Origin: Mariniflexile gromovii
GTDB lineage: Bacteria; Bacteroidota; Bacteroidia; Flavobacteriales; Flavobacteriaceae
Direction: 5' to 3'
NCBI RefSeq assembly: GCF_017814435.1
Contig: NZ_JAGJCB010000002.1
Span: forward strand, 124,001-188,000
Length of the DNA stretch: 64,000 bases
Shown piece by piece: positions 28,075 to 36,779 of this stretch. Below the pieces are notes generated by a model. The model was not told the DNA's origin. It made no database searches and worked only from the letters and a program-made list of their open reading frames with translations. Position numbers and translations under genes: made by a program. Positions within the stretch are counted from its first letter, which is position 1. Every line of letters begins with the position of its first letter.

Positions 28075-28588
28075 TTGAGACAATTTATCATACTCATATT
28101 ATCGCTATCCTTATTCAATTCTAATTCACAAGAAAAGTTCAATTTAGAGGATGTACTAAAAACAAAAAGAAGCGATTTAATTATTATGAAAATCAGCACA
28201 TATCTTAGTAAAAAATCTAAATATGGAGAAAAGGCAGATAGATTAAATCCATCTCAAAAAATATTTTTGTTGATTGACAGTTTAGAGAGTGAAATAAATA
28301 ATGGTGGTTTCAATCAATTCTATTTTAACTCTAGTGGAAACTTTAGTCACGAAACAGTAGAAGCCCTTCTTCAAATAGGAGCAACTAAAAGTTGAAACAG
28401 CAAATTCTAAATTCCCTAATGGAGTCGTTCCCAAAAATTGGTCTGAAAGACAAGACATTTCATTAAAAATTGATGAAGATGTTGAACTATGGAGTGAACA
28501 AGACGAAGCATATTATAAATATGAAGACAATATTACTGAACTACTAGTTGCCTTTATAATTAATAATAAAACTGATTTTAAAAATTAA
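28075..28588 (+). pseudogene. DMP19-like (DUF4375) exported protein, frameshifted
   Basis: The first part (28075-28395, TTG start) encodes a hydrophobic leader (RQFIILILSLSLFNSNSQ) and the family motif EINNGGFNQFYFNSSG, then stops at TGA after GATKS. Shifting by one base at the A4 run 28387-28390 opens a second frame that continues the domain: VETANSKFPNGVVPKNW to YYKYEDNITELLVAFI, ending at TAA 28588. One extra A would explain it, by mutation or sequencing error. No ATG was found for the first part. It sits between the DUF59 and DUF2480 genes. Confidence 0.8.
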
Positions 28589-28595
28589 ACCAATA

Positions 28596-29102
28596 ATGGC
28601 AGATGAAATTATAAATCGCGTTGCGAACAGTGTTTTGGTTACTATCAACCTAGAGGATTATTACCCTAAAGGCCAGCGTATCTTGTTTGATATTAAAGAT
28701 TGGCTATTTGAAGGTTTCGTTTTACGGGAAAAAGATTTTAGAAACCAAGTAGCCGAATACGATTGGTCTCAATATCAAGATTCGTATGTAGCATTAACTT
28801 GTAGTACCGATGCTATTATACCAGGTTGGGCGTATATGCTCATTAGTTTACACCTAGAACCATTTGCAAAAAAAGTAGTTATTGGTAATTTGGAGCTTTT
28901 AGAAACTTCCATTTATCAAGATATTTTAAATGACTTAGATGTTTCGGAATTTGAAAACAAACCCCTCATAATAAAAGGCTGCTCAAAAAAACCGGTGCCT
29001 CAAAATGCTTACATCATGCTTGCTTCAAAATTAAAGCCTATTGCAAAATCTATTATGTATGGAGAAGCTTGTTCTTCGGTGCCTCTTTTCAAAAAAAAAT
29101 AA
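28596..29102 (+). CDS. DUF2480 family protein
   Basis: 168 residues, soluble. The family wording is visible: ADEIINRVANSVLVTINLED, LREKDFR, YDWSQYQDSYVAL, IIPGWAYMLI and the repeated terminal form PQNAYIMLASKLKPIAKSIMYGEACSSVPLFKK. The family is restricted to Bacteroidota, as far as I know, and often lies by the suf genes. The function is not known. The conserved Cys (CSTDA, KGCSKKP, GEACSS) could bind a metal or cluster, which is my inference. Confidence 0.88.
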   Translation: MADEIINRVANSVLVTINLEDYYPKGQRILFDIKDWLFEGFVLREKDFRNQVAEYDWSQYQDSYVALTCSTDAIIPGWAYMLISLHLEPFAKKVVIGNLELLETSIYQDILNDLDVSEFENKPLIIKGCSKKPVPQNAYIMLASKLKPIAKSIMYGEACSSVPLFKKK

Positions 29103-29175
29103 TATTAATTGTGACTTTGCAATAAAAAGCGTGTCTAATCTGTAATAATTCTAATACGCAAATTGATAATATAAT

Positions 29176-29183
29176 TATATTTG
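29176..29183 (+). promoter_or_regulatory. Bacteroidota -7 element upstream of the DUF3078 protein
   Basis: TATATTTG followed by CAACC, 25 bp before the start codon. The same TATATTTGCAACC string precedes the suf operon at 19128. No clear -33 box. Confidence 0.5.
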
Positions 29184-29208
29184 CAACCATTCTATAAACA
29201 AAAAAGAA

Positions 29209-30135
29209 ATGAAGAAAACACTTTTATTATTTGCATTGTTTATTGGTATTACCACCATAAACGCACAGACGAAAGAAGAACTTGAAGCTCAAAAAGCCGA
29301 AAAACAAGCTGCTGGAAATGCTTTATTAGGCGAAGCAAAAGCTATTCAAGCCAAAATAGATGCCTTACCAGGCTGGAGAGTTGGAGCATTTGGTACTATT
29401 GGCGGTAGCTTATCTAACTTTAACAAATGGTATGCACAAGGTGCGCCAAACAACTCATCGGGTAATATTGGATTTACTTTTAATGGTCATGCCAACTTAA
29501 TTCAAGAAAAATTCTTTTGGAGAAATGCATTGACTACCAATTTAAATTGGGTGAAATTAGATGATAAAGATGACCCAGCAGATGATGACAGTTTTAGACC
29601 TACTACCGATGTTTTTAATGTTACATCTTTATACGGAAGAAACATTACCAAAAAATTAGCGGCTTCTGCTTTAATGGAATATAGAACAACGCTTTTAGAC
29701 AACTTTAACGACCCAGGTTATTTAGATTTAGGTATTGGTGCTACTTGGACGCCTATTGATAATTTAATTGTGGTAATTCACCCTTTAAACTACAACTTTG
29801 TGTTTAGCGATGGTGATACTGTATTTGAATCCTCTTTGGGTGCAAAAATTGTAGCGGATTATACCAGACAAATTGGTGCCATAAACTTTAAAACAAACTT
29901 ATCTATGTTCCAAAGTTATAAAAGTAGCGACTACTCTAACTGGACTTGGAGCAACTCATTTAGCTACACACTTTGGAAAATGATTGGAGTTGGTTTTGAT
30001 TTTGGTTTAAGAAGCAACAAACAAGAAGCTTTAAATTATGCCTTAGCTCAAACACCTCCTACTGCAACAGGTTTTGATGATGTAGATAACGATTTACAAT
30101 CTTATTACACTATTGGATTAAGTTATAAGTTTTAA
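29209..30135 (+). CDS. DUF3078 family outer-membrane protein
   Basis: 308 residues. Signal peptide MKKTLLLFALFIGITTINAQ, a short Glu/Ala/Lys-rich helix (20-50), then a beta-rich region starting PGWRVGAFGTIGGSLSNFNKW and ending YTIGLSYKF with the C-terminal Phe of outer-membrane barrels. It matches the DUF3078 family. The role is unknown; a porin-like or structural protein is plausible. Confidence 0.85.
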   Translation: MKKTLLLFALFIGITTINAQTKEELEAQKAEKQAAGNALLGEAKAIQAKIDALPGWRVGAFGTIGGSLSNFNKWYAQGAPNNSSGNIGFTFNGHANLIQEKFFWRNALTTNLNWVKLDDKDDPADDDSFRPTTDVFNVTSLYGRNITKKLAASALMEYRTTLLDNFNDPGYLDLGIGATWTPIDNLIVVIHPLNYNFVFSDGDTVFESSLGAKIVADYTRQIGAINFKTNLSMFQSYKSSDYSNWTWSNSFSYTLWKMIGVGFDFGLRSNKQEALNYALAQTPPTATGFDDVDNDLQSYYTIGLSYKF

Positions 30136-30155
30136 TTACAAACTTTTGATATATA

Positions 30156-30187
30156 CAAAAACGCACATCATTAGATGTGCGTTTTTG
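30156..30187. terminator. Bidirectional terminator between DUF3078 and PBP1A genes
   Basis: Perfect 14-bp arms CAAAAACGCACATC (30156-30169) and complement (30174-30187) with a 4-nt loop, between two convergent genes. Confidence 0.85.
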
Positions 30188-30189
30188 TT

Positions 30190-32448
30190 TTAATTATCCT
30201 TATTTCCTTTGAATTTTCGTTGCTTCTTTTTACTGGTGAAAAGCCTTTTGAAAAATCCATCGCGCTTTTCTTCCTTACAATCTAAATCGTTAATAACCTC
30301 ATCGGAAGCTCTTTCAAAATGGCTTTTTGTAATGTTATTGTAATTGGAATCTTTATTTAATTTCGAATAGAATTTTGCAAAAATAGGCAATGCAGAATTA
30401 GCTCCTTGCCCCATGCCTGTGGTTTTAAAACCAATAGATTGGTTATCGTTCCCTACCCAAGTAACCGTTACTAAATTTGGGGTGATGCCCACAAACCACC
30501 CATCTTTATTATCTTGAGTGGTACCTGTTTTACCCGCCATGTCATTAGTTAGATTATATGAGGTTCTCAATCTGTAAGCTGTACCCGAATTAACCGTTGA
30601 TTTCATTATTTCAAGCATGACTTGACGTGTATAATCATTAAAAGCAGGTTCTGTTTCTTTTGGTTTAAAAGACGCAATTACCTTTCCATTCCTATCTGTA
30701 ATTTTTGTAATGCAAAATGGTTTAACAGGTTTACTATTATTCACATAGCTAGCATACGCACCCGTGAGTTCTTTTAAATTAATTTCGGTAACACCCAATG
30801 CTATAGAGGGTAAATTGGGCAATTCTTTTTTAATTCCTAATTTTTTAACTTGCTCCAAAACCTTAGGTATCCCAACTTCATTCAGCACCTTTACCGCAAT
30901 GGTATTTACTGAATTGCTTAATGCCATTTCTAGATTGTAATTGGTATAAGGATCTTCCGTTTCACCTCCAGAATTGGATGGCGTCCAATTGTTATAATTA
31001 CTATAAGTTACCTCCGCTAATGAAAAATAGGTACAAGGTTTCATACCGTTTTCAATAGCAGCCGTATAAACAAACGGTTTAAAAGTGGAACCTACCTGAC
31101 GTTCGCTTTGCGATACATGGTCATATTTAAAAAAGCGGTAATCCGTACCTCCAATATAAGTTCTTATGGCACCTGTTTTGGGTTCGATGCTCAACATACC
31201 TGTATTTAAAAATTTCAAATAGTACTGTAAACTATCTAAAACACTTATTTTCTGAATGGTATCTCCTTTCCAATGAAATAACTCCGTATTGCGTTTTACG
31301 GAAAGTGAATCATGAATTTGCGTATCAGACAACCCAGCTTCCTTAAATTTTTTGTATTGAGATGTTTTCTTTAAAGCACTTTCAATAAGTTTTTTATTGG
31401 TTTTCCAAGGTGCATAGTTCCCATAGGATGCTTCAAACTCTTTTTGTAAAATGGTAAGATGCTCTTTCATGGCTTCTTCTGCCAACTCTTGCATTCCCAT
31501 ATCTAAAGTGGTGTGAACTATCAAGCCATCACGATATAAATCATAAGGCTCGCCATTGGGGTTTTTAATAGAATCTAAAATTACAGCCAATTCTTTTTTT
31601 ACCTGTTCTCTAAAGTAAGGTGCTACCCCAACATCATGATTAAAGGATTTGTAATCCAATCCCAAAGGTTTTTTTGCATAAAAATCTGCCGAATCTTGCG
31701 GCATATTACCATATTTAACCATTTGATTAAGCACAACATTACGTCTGTTTAAACTGCGTTCTGGGTTCAATCTGGGGTTATAATAATTGTTCGCTTTTAA
31801 AGACCCCACCAATGTTGCGGCTTCATCTTTTGTAAGCTGAAAAGCTGGTTTATTAAAAAATTTACGTGCGGCACTTTCTATACCGTAAGTGTTATCTGAA
31901 AAAGGAACCGTATTGAAATACATGGTAAGGATCTCTTTTTTGGAATAAATGGCTTCTATACGTTCTGCAATGATGGATTCACGAAACTTATTGATGACCA
32001 TACTGAAAAACCTGTAATTATTCCTGCCGTATAGATTTTTTGCGAGTTGTAAGGTTATGGTACTTCCGCCACCAGCAGATTTATCTCGTAGTAGAATGCT
32101 TTTTACAAAAACGCGCATCAAACTTACATTATCAATACCGTTATGCTCATAAAAGCGAACATCTTCCGTAGCCACTAAAGCATCAATAAGGTGTTTAGGG
32201 AAATCTTCATATTTTAAAGGCTGCCTATCATAGATATAATACTTGCCTATAAGTTTCCCTTCCTGATCTAAAACCTGAGTTGCTTCTTCTTGTTTAATGG
32301 AACTTAATTCAGTACTTGTTGGCACTTTTCCAAAAACCCCTAAATAAATGCTAATATAAAGCCCAAGGAAAAAAATTAAGATGGAGGCTAAAACTACAAG
32401 CCCCCATTTTATCCATCTATTTTCCAGTAATCTTTTTAATAGCGCCAT
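30190..32448 (-). CDS. Penicillin-binding protein 1A (bifunctional transglycosylase/transpeptidase)
   Basis: 752 residues. One N-terminal membrane helix (about 15-35). The glycosyltransferase-51 domain has ATEDVRFYEHNGID and GGSTITLQLAKNLY. The transpeptidase domain has the active-site STFK in VGSTFKPFVY, SNSVN and KTGTTQDN. It polymerises and crosslinks peptidoglycan in the periplasm. The cytoplasm-independent tail is Lys-rich (LFTSKKKQRKFKGNK). It lies 12 bp after hflX on the same strand, so both probably share a transcript. Confidence 0.94.
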   Translation of the reverse strand: MALLKRLLENRWIKWGLVVLASILIFFLGLYISIYLGVFGKVPTSTELSSIKQEEATQVLDQEGKLIGKYYIYDRQPLKYEDFPKHLIDALVATEDVRFYEHNGIDNVSLMRVFVKSILLRDKSAGGGSTITLQLAKNLYGRNNYRFFSMVINKFRESIIAERIEAIYSKKEILTMYFNTVPFSDNTYGIESAARKFFNKPAFQLTKDEAATLVGSLKANNYYNPRLNPERSLNRRNVVLNQMVKYGNMPQDSADFYAKKPLGLDYKSFNHDVGVAPYFREQVKKELAVILDSIKNPNGEPYDLYRDGLIVHTTLDMGMQELAEEAMKEHLTILQKEFEASYGNYAPWKTNKKLIESALKKTSQYKKFKEAGLSDTQIHDSLSVKRNTELFHWKGDTIQKISVLDSLQYYLKFLNTGMLSIEPKTGAIRTYIGGTDYRFFKYDHVSQSERQVGSTFKPFVYTAAIENGMKPCTYFSLAEVTYSNYNNWTPSNSGGETEDPYTNYNLEMALSNSVNTIAVKVLNEVGIPKVLEQVKKLGIKKELPNLPSIALGVTEINLKELTGAYASYVNNSKPVKPFCITKITDRNGKVIASFKPKETEPAFNDYTRQVMLEIMKSTVNSGTAYRLRTSYNLTNDMAGKTGTTQDNKDGWFVGITPNLVTVTWVGNDNQSIGFKTTGMGQGANSALPIFAKFYSKLNKDSNYNNITKSHFERASDEVINDLDCKEEKRDGFFKRLFTSKKKQRKFKGNKDN

Positions 32449-32460
32449 ACTTGGTTTTAT

Positions 32461-33672
32461 CTAATTCATATCTTCGTAGTCGGGGTACAAAAATTTGTTA
32501 TAAGGAAAACGTGTGATATGAATTTCGCGAACCTCATCGTAAACACGTTTTTTAAAATCTTCTAAATTTTCTTTATTCAATGCCGAAATAAACAAAGCGT
32601 TATTGCCCACTTTACTCATCCAAGTGCTTTTCCACTCATTAAGCGTGTAGTGTTTTGTACTGCGTGTTGTTTCTAAATCATCCGTATCTAAAGGTTCTGC
32701 TTTATAGGCATCAATTTTGTTAAATACCATAATGGTTGGTTTATCGGCACTTTTAATTTCACCTAAAATCTTGTTTACCGACTCGATATGCTCTTCAAAA
32801 TTAGGATGCGAAATATCAACCACATGCAACAGTAAATCGGCTTCCCGAACCTCATCAAGCGTCCCTTTAAAGCTTTCCACCAATTGGGTAGGCAACTTTC
32901 TAATAAATCCAACGGTATCACTCAATAAAAACGGTAAATTTTGAATTACTACTTTTCTAACGGTGGTATCTAAAGTGGCAAACAATTTGTTTTCGGCAAA
33001 CACATCGCTTTTGCTTATTACATTCATTAACGTCGATTTTCCAACATTCGTATAACCCACCAATGCTACACGCACCATGGCGCCACGGTTACCACGTTGG
33101 ACTGACATTTGCCTATCAATGGTTTTTAATTTTTCTTTTAGCAATGAAATTTTATCGCGTACAATACGTCTATCAGTTTCAATTTCCGTTTCACCAGGAC
33201 CACGCATACCAATACCCCCTTTTTGACGCTCAAGATGCGTCCACATACCTCGTAAACGCGGTAATAAATATTCGCATTGCGCCAATTCCACTTGCGTTCT
33301 AGCATAACTGGTTTGGGCACGCTGTGCAAAAATATCGAGGATTAAATTGGTTCTATCTAGAACCTTACAGTTAAGAATTTTGCTAATGTTGCGTTCTTGG
33401 GCAGACGATAATTCATCATCAAAAATAGCTGTTCCCACTTCATGCTCTTCAATATACTTGCGAACATCTTCAATTTTTCCCGTACCTATAAACGTTCTTG
33501 GGTCGGGTCTTTCCATTTTTTGGGTAAAACGTTTCACCACCTCACCACCTGCTGTGTAGGTTAAAAACTCCAACTCATCTAAATATTCACGAGATTTAAC
33601 TTCGTCTTGTTCTTTAGTAATAACACCTATTAAAACGGCTTTTTCTAAAGTAATATCTTTCTTTTCTAACAT
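32461..33672 (-). CDS. hflX: Ribosome-associated GTPase HflX
   Basis: 403 residues. The N-terminal HflX domain contains the glycine-rich loop GGIGMRGPGETEIETDRR. The G domain follows: GYTNVGKST (G1), SDTVGFIRKLP (G3) and FNKIDAY (G4). HflX binds 50S subunits and helps rescue stalled ribosomes. Gene pair with PBP1A is conserved-looking in spacing but without obvious link. The promoter motif TAACTTTG lies 18 bp upstream. Confidence 0.94.
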   Translation of the reverse strand: MLEKKDITLEKAVLIGVITKEQDEVKSREYLDELEFLTYTAGGEVVKRFTQKMERPDPRTFIGTGKIEDVRKYIEEHEVGTAIFDDELSSAQERNISKILNCKVLDRTNLILDIFAQRAQTSYARTQVELAQCEYLLPRLRGMWTHLERQKGGIGMRGPGETEIETDRRIVRDKISLLKEKLKTIDRQMSVQRGNRGAMVRVALVGYTNVGKSTLMNVISKSDVFAENKLFATLDTTVRKVVIQNLPFLLSDTVGFIRKLPTQLVESFKGTLDEVREADLLLHVVDISHPNFEEHIESVNKILGEIKSADKPTIMVFNKIDAYKAEPLDTDDLETTRSTKHYTLNEWKSTWMSKVGNNALFISALNKENLEDFKKRVYDEVREIHITRFPYNKFLYPDYEDMN

Positions 33673-33689
33673 AATATAAACGTAATAGG

Positions 33690-33697
33690 CAAAGTTA
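33690..33697 (-). promoter_or_regulatory. Bacteroidota -7 element upstream of hflX
   Basis: Minus-strand TAACTTTG, 17 bp before the start codon. The rest of the 227-bp divergent gap is AT-rich with a small palindrome at about 33762-33775 (CGTAAATTTTTACG). Confidence 0.5.
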
Positions 33698-33899
33698 CAT
33701 AATTGCTTTTACTTTCATTTTTATATTTTTAATCCAAATGCATTAATTGAGTATTAAACTACGTAAATTTTTACGATGTAAGACATTAATAATTTTTAAT
33801 GCCTTCTAAAAGTGAAAAGTATGGAGCTCTTCCAACTTTTTTATAGAATATAATAGATAATGTTATGGTGTTTTATATTTTTAGTCATTATTATATATT

Positions 33900-34868
33900 A
33901 TGACCGACTTCTACGAAGATACACCCATACGCCATGACTTACAAACCATAGCATTTTATAATCTTGAAAATTTGTTCGATATTTATGATGACTCCAGAAC
34001 AAACGATAATGATTTACTTCCTATTTCCGTAAAAAAGTGGACACCAAAACGCTACGATAATAAGCTTCGGAAGTTAAGTTTTGCCATTTCTAACATTGGA
34101 AAACAGGAAACGGGCAAGCATCCTGCTATTGTGGGGTTGGCAGAGGTTGAAAACTCCAAAGCCATTGAAGATTTAATTAGCTATAAGCATTTGGAAAACT
34201 GCAATTACGGTTATGTACATTACGATTCTTTAGATGAACGCGGTATTGATGTAGCTTTGATATACGATACCACAGCCTTTGAGGTAACACATTCTGAAGT
34301 ATTTAGAATTCATTTGATTGATGCCTTAGGCATACCAGATTATACAAGAGATATTTTATTGGTTTCCGGTTTTTTAGATGGCGAAGCTATCCATGTGATT
34401 GTGAACCATTGGTCGTCTAGACGTGAAGGTGAAAGAGAAACCGAGCCTAAACGTATGGCCTCATCACATAAAGTTACTGAAATCATTGCCAATTTACGTT
34501 TAGAAGATGCCGAGGCCAAAATTATTGTTATGGGCGATTTTAACGACGACCCATCCAGCAAGAGCATTAAAAATCTAGTTGAAGTTGCAAACCTTTATAA
34601 CCCAATGGAAACCTTGCGTTCTTTTAGCAGGGGGACCACCATGCACAATCGTCAATGGAATTTATTTGACCAAATAATTTTCTCTACTAATTTTTTTGAC
34701 AAAACACCCAACAAGTTTGAATTTGAAACCGCTAATATTTTTGATGAAGACTTTTTAAAAAGCTTTAACGGAAAGTTTAAAGGAAGCCCCTTTAGAACCT
34801 ATATAGGTAAAAAATACCAAGGCGGATATAGCGACCATTTTCCAGTGTACGCTATTTTTAAGAAGTAA
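33900..34868 (+). CDS. Endonuclease/exonuclease/phosphatase family protein without signal peptide
   Basis: 322 residues. Motifs: IAFYNLENLFD (metal Asn/Glu), VGLAEVENS, VNHWSSRREGE (His), VMGDFNDDP (Asp/Asn) and YSDHFPVYA (catalytic Asp-His). It is a paralogue of the 39728 gene, but lacks the signal peptide, so it is predicted cytoplasmic. Its stop codon abuts, without overlap, the stop codon of the convergent membrane protein. Substrate (nucleic acid or phosphoester) unknown. Confidence 0.9.
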   Translation: MTDFYEDTPIRHDLQTIAFYNLENLFDIYDDSRTNDNDLLPISVKKWTPKRYDNKLRKLSFAISNIGKQETGKHPAIVGLAEVENSKAIEDLISYKHLENCNYGYVHYDSLDERGIDVALIYDTTAFEVTHSEVFRIHLIDALGIPDYTRDILLVSGFLDGEAIHVIVNHWSSRREGERETEPKRMASSHKVTEIIANLRLEDAEAKIIVMGDFNDDPSSKSIKNLVEVANLYNPMETLRSFSRGTTMHNRQWNLFDQIIFSTNFFDKTPNKFEFETANIFDEDFLKSFNGKFKGSPFRTYIGKKYQGGYSDHFPVYAIFKK

Positions 34869-35246
34869 TTAAGCAGCTTGATAAAGCACAAATGCCAACA
34901 TAAGCGCACCTAATGGCAGCAACAAAAGCAACCATATGTTATACTTTGGACTTGCTTTTTTATTCATTTTGGCATTTATCATCATGCGTTTTTTGCCTGT
35001 GTATTGCATCCAATTTTTAAAAAACACAAACCCTGAAACCAAAACAAAGAGTGTCCACGCTTTTTCTTTGCTCATGGTAGTCATATTCATTTGATTGAAA
35101 AACTTAGCAAACAACACCCCTAAAAGCAATAATAAAGCGCATTGCAATATCGAAACATAAGCCATAGCAATGCTATTCGATTTTTGTTTGTATTTGGGTT
35201 TGAAATAAGTAAATATGCTGTAGAATACGGTATCGAAGGTGTTCAT
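34869..35246 (-). CDS. Small integral membrane protein of unknown function
   Basis: 125 residues with three hydrophobic segments (about 28-48, 64-82, 103-123) and basic loops (KKRMMINAKMNKK). I do not recognise a family. The positive loop between helices 2 and 3 suggests it is cytoplasmic. The gene is convergent with the endonuclease-like gene, with stop codons touching. It stands alone, with its own terminator-free 3' end. Confidence 0.7.
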   Translation of the reverse strand: MNTFDTVFYSIFTYFKPKYKQKSNSIAMAYVSILQCALLLLLGVLFAKFFNQMNMTTMSKEKAWTLFVLVSGFVFFKNWMQYTGKKRMMINAKMNKKASPKYNIWLLLLLPLGALMLAFVLYQAA

Positions 35247-35331
35247 TTTTTTACTTGGCTAATAACTATTTTATCTAGGTAAATGTACTCATTATCTCAA
35301 TATCATTTCAAAAACAAAAAACAGCTAAATG

Positions 35332-35359
35332 AAAAAGACCACTAAAAAGTGGTCTTTTT
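35332..35359 (-). terminator. Terminator of the TonB receptor-DUF5689 operon
   Basis: Perfect 12-bp arms AAAAAGACCACT and complement with an AAAA loop, 25 bp past the DUF5689 stop codon. Confidence 0.8.
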
Positions 35360-35384
35360 TATTATTTTCAAAATGGTTATAAAA

Positions 35385-36740
35385 TTATTTTGCAACCACT
35401 TTTACATTGTCTACTTCATAAGTTGCAGATGCCGATGTTGTTGAAGTGTATTTAAACGCCACAAACAAATTACCTCCTGCGGCTGCAGATACATCTATAT
35501 TTCCAGAATCCGTCCAAGTCCAACTACCACTTGACAACGTTGCTGAAATAGGCGACCAAGTACCGCTTGTGGTTGGGTTGCTACCAGGTACATAATTTGT
35601 ACTCATATAAACCTCAAGCACATTACCTGTGAAGTTTTTAGCTGTTTGAAAAGTTAGGATAGCTCCGGTAACGTTTGACAAATCGATAGCTGGTGTAATT
35701 AACCAATCTTCATTCGCTTTATTGCCACTAGCATAACCAGACATAGCAGCACATTTACCTGGGTTTCCATAATTGTTAGATTGCCAAACTTGAGCTCCAG
35801 TTACACTGTAAGCAGTCCAAGTTGTAAAATTAGTTTCAAAAGTTTCAACAAATAATGGGTCGCAACGGTTACCGTCCATAACGACATCATCGGTAGAGTT
35901 TAAGTTAATTACTAAATCGTAACCATCATATGTTTTATTAATAATTCCTGAAATAGTTCCTTTTCCGTTAGTAGGCAAAATGATATTTTTAAAAGATGCA
36001 AAGGTGCTAGATTCTAAGATGAATTCTGAAGAATCGCTGCAACTTTCAATAGGTCTTTGAGAATCAAAATCATCTGTAGGATCTATATAAGGTTGTCCTG
36101 CCAATCCTATTGGAAATTGTACATCCAATAATTTTACAAACATACCTATGTGAGCTTCTGTAATTTGCGACAAGCTCAATTCTTTAGGAACCAAAGTTTC
36201 AGTTGTAGTAGATCGGAATAAATGATCTGGAATTTGGTTAGCTGTCATAGCTAAAACATCATTATCAAACGTATCAAACTTACCTCCAATAGTTATAACA
36301 TCATCGCCCGTATTGGTTTCACCTATATATAATCCTTTTAAGTAAATATAAACCTCTCTACCTTTGTTGAATTGATTATAAGTATCCACTTGGTTTAAAA
36401 CCACTTTAAGGGTTGACGTTGGATTTGTAGGGCTGTCTTGAATAAAGAATTCTTTATAAAAATTGCCTGTTTCATCACTTGAAGATACATAACCTTTTAC
36501 GGCAATCTCAGACGTTATTTGAGTTGCTTCATATTGCACAAAATTGCTTTTTACTTGGGCAATGGTTTGTAATTGCACCTGTCCATTGTCTATTTTAGCC
36601 AATAATTTTTTCAAACCTTCATTTTCATCGTTACCTAAGCTAGTAGGTACTGTAAAGTCGTCATCTTGAACACACGATTGGATAGTAAAACTAGCTACTA
36701 CAGCAACCATTAACATTAAAATTTTATTTATATTTTTCAT
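35385..36740 (-). CDS. DUF5689 lipoprotein with C-terminal carbohydrate-binding-like domain
   Basis: 451 residues. A lipoprotein signal ends in FTIQSCVQDD (Cys 23). Residues about 45-290 are DUF5689, an OB-like domain (VKGYVSSSDETGNFYKEFFIQD, GREVYIYLKGLYIG). Residues about 300-451 form a choice-of-anchor/MAM-like beta-sandwich (TNFTTWTAYSVTG, NEDWLITPAIDLS). It is probably the surface partner of the TonB receptor 39 bp upstream. Together with the divergent secreted nuclease-like gene it looks like a capture system; the ligand is unknown. Confidence 0.88.
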   Translation of the reverse strand: MKNINKILMLMVAVVASFTIQSCVQDDDFTVPTSLGNDENEGLKKLLAKIDNGQVQLQTIAQVKSNFVQYEATQITSEIAVKGYVSSSDETGNFYKEFFIQDSPTNPTSTLKVVLNQVDTYNQFNKGREVYIYLKGLYIGETNTGDDVITIGGKFDTFDNDVLAMTANQIPDHLFRSTTTETLVPKELSLSQITEAHIGMFVKLLDVQFPIGLAGQPYIDPTDDFDSQRPIESCSDSSEFILESSTFASFKNIILPTNGKGTISGIINKTYDGYDLVINLNSTDDVVMDGNRCDPLFVETFETNFTTWTAYSVTGAQVWQSNNYGNPGKCAAMSGYASGNKANEDWLITPAIDLSNVTGAILTFQTAKNFTGNVLEVYMSTNYVPGSNPTTSGTWSPISATLSSGSWTWTDSGNIDVSAAAGGNLFVAFKYTSTTSASATYEVDNVKVVAK

Positions 36741-36779
36741 GATACTATGTTTTTAATATTTTATTTTTCTTATTCTTTT

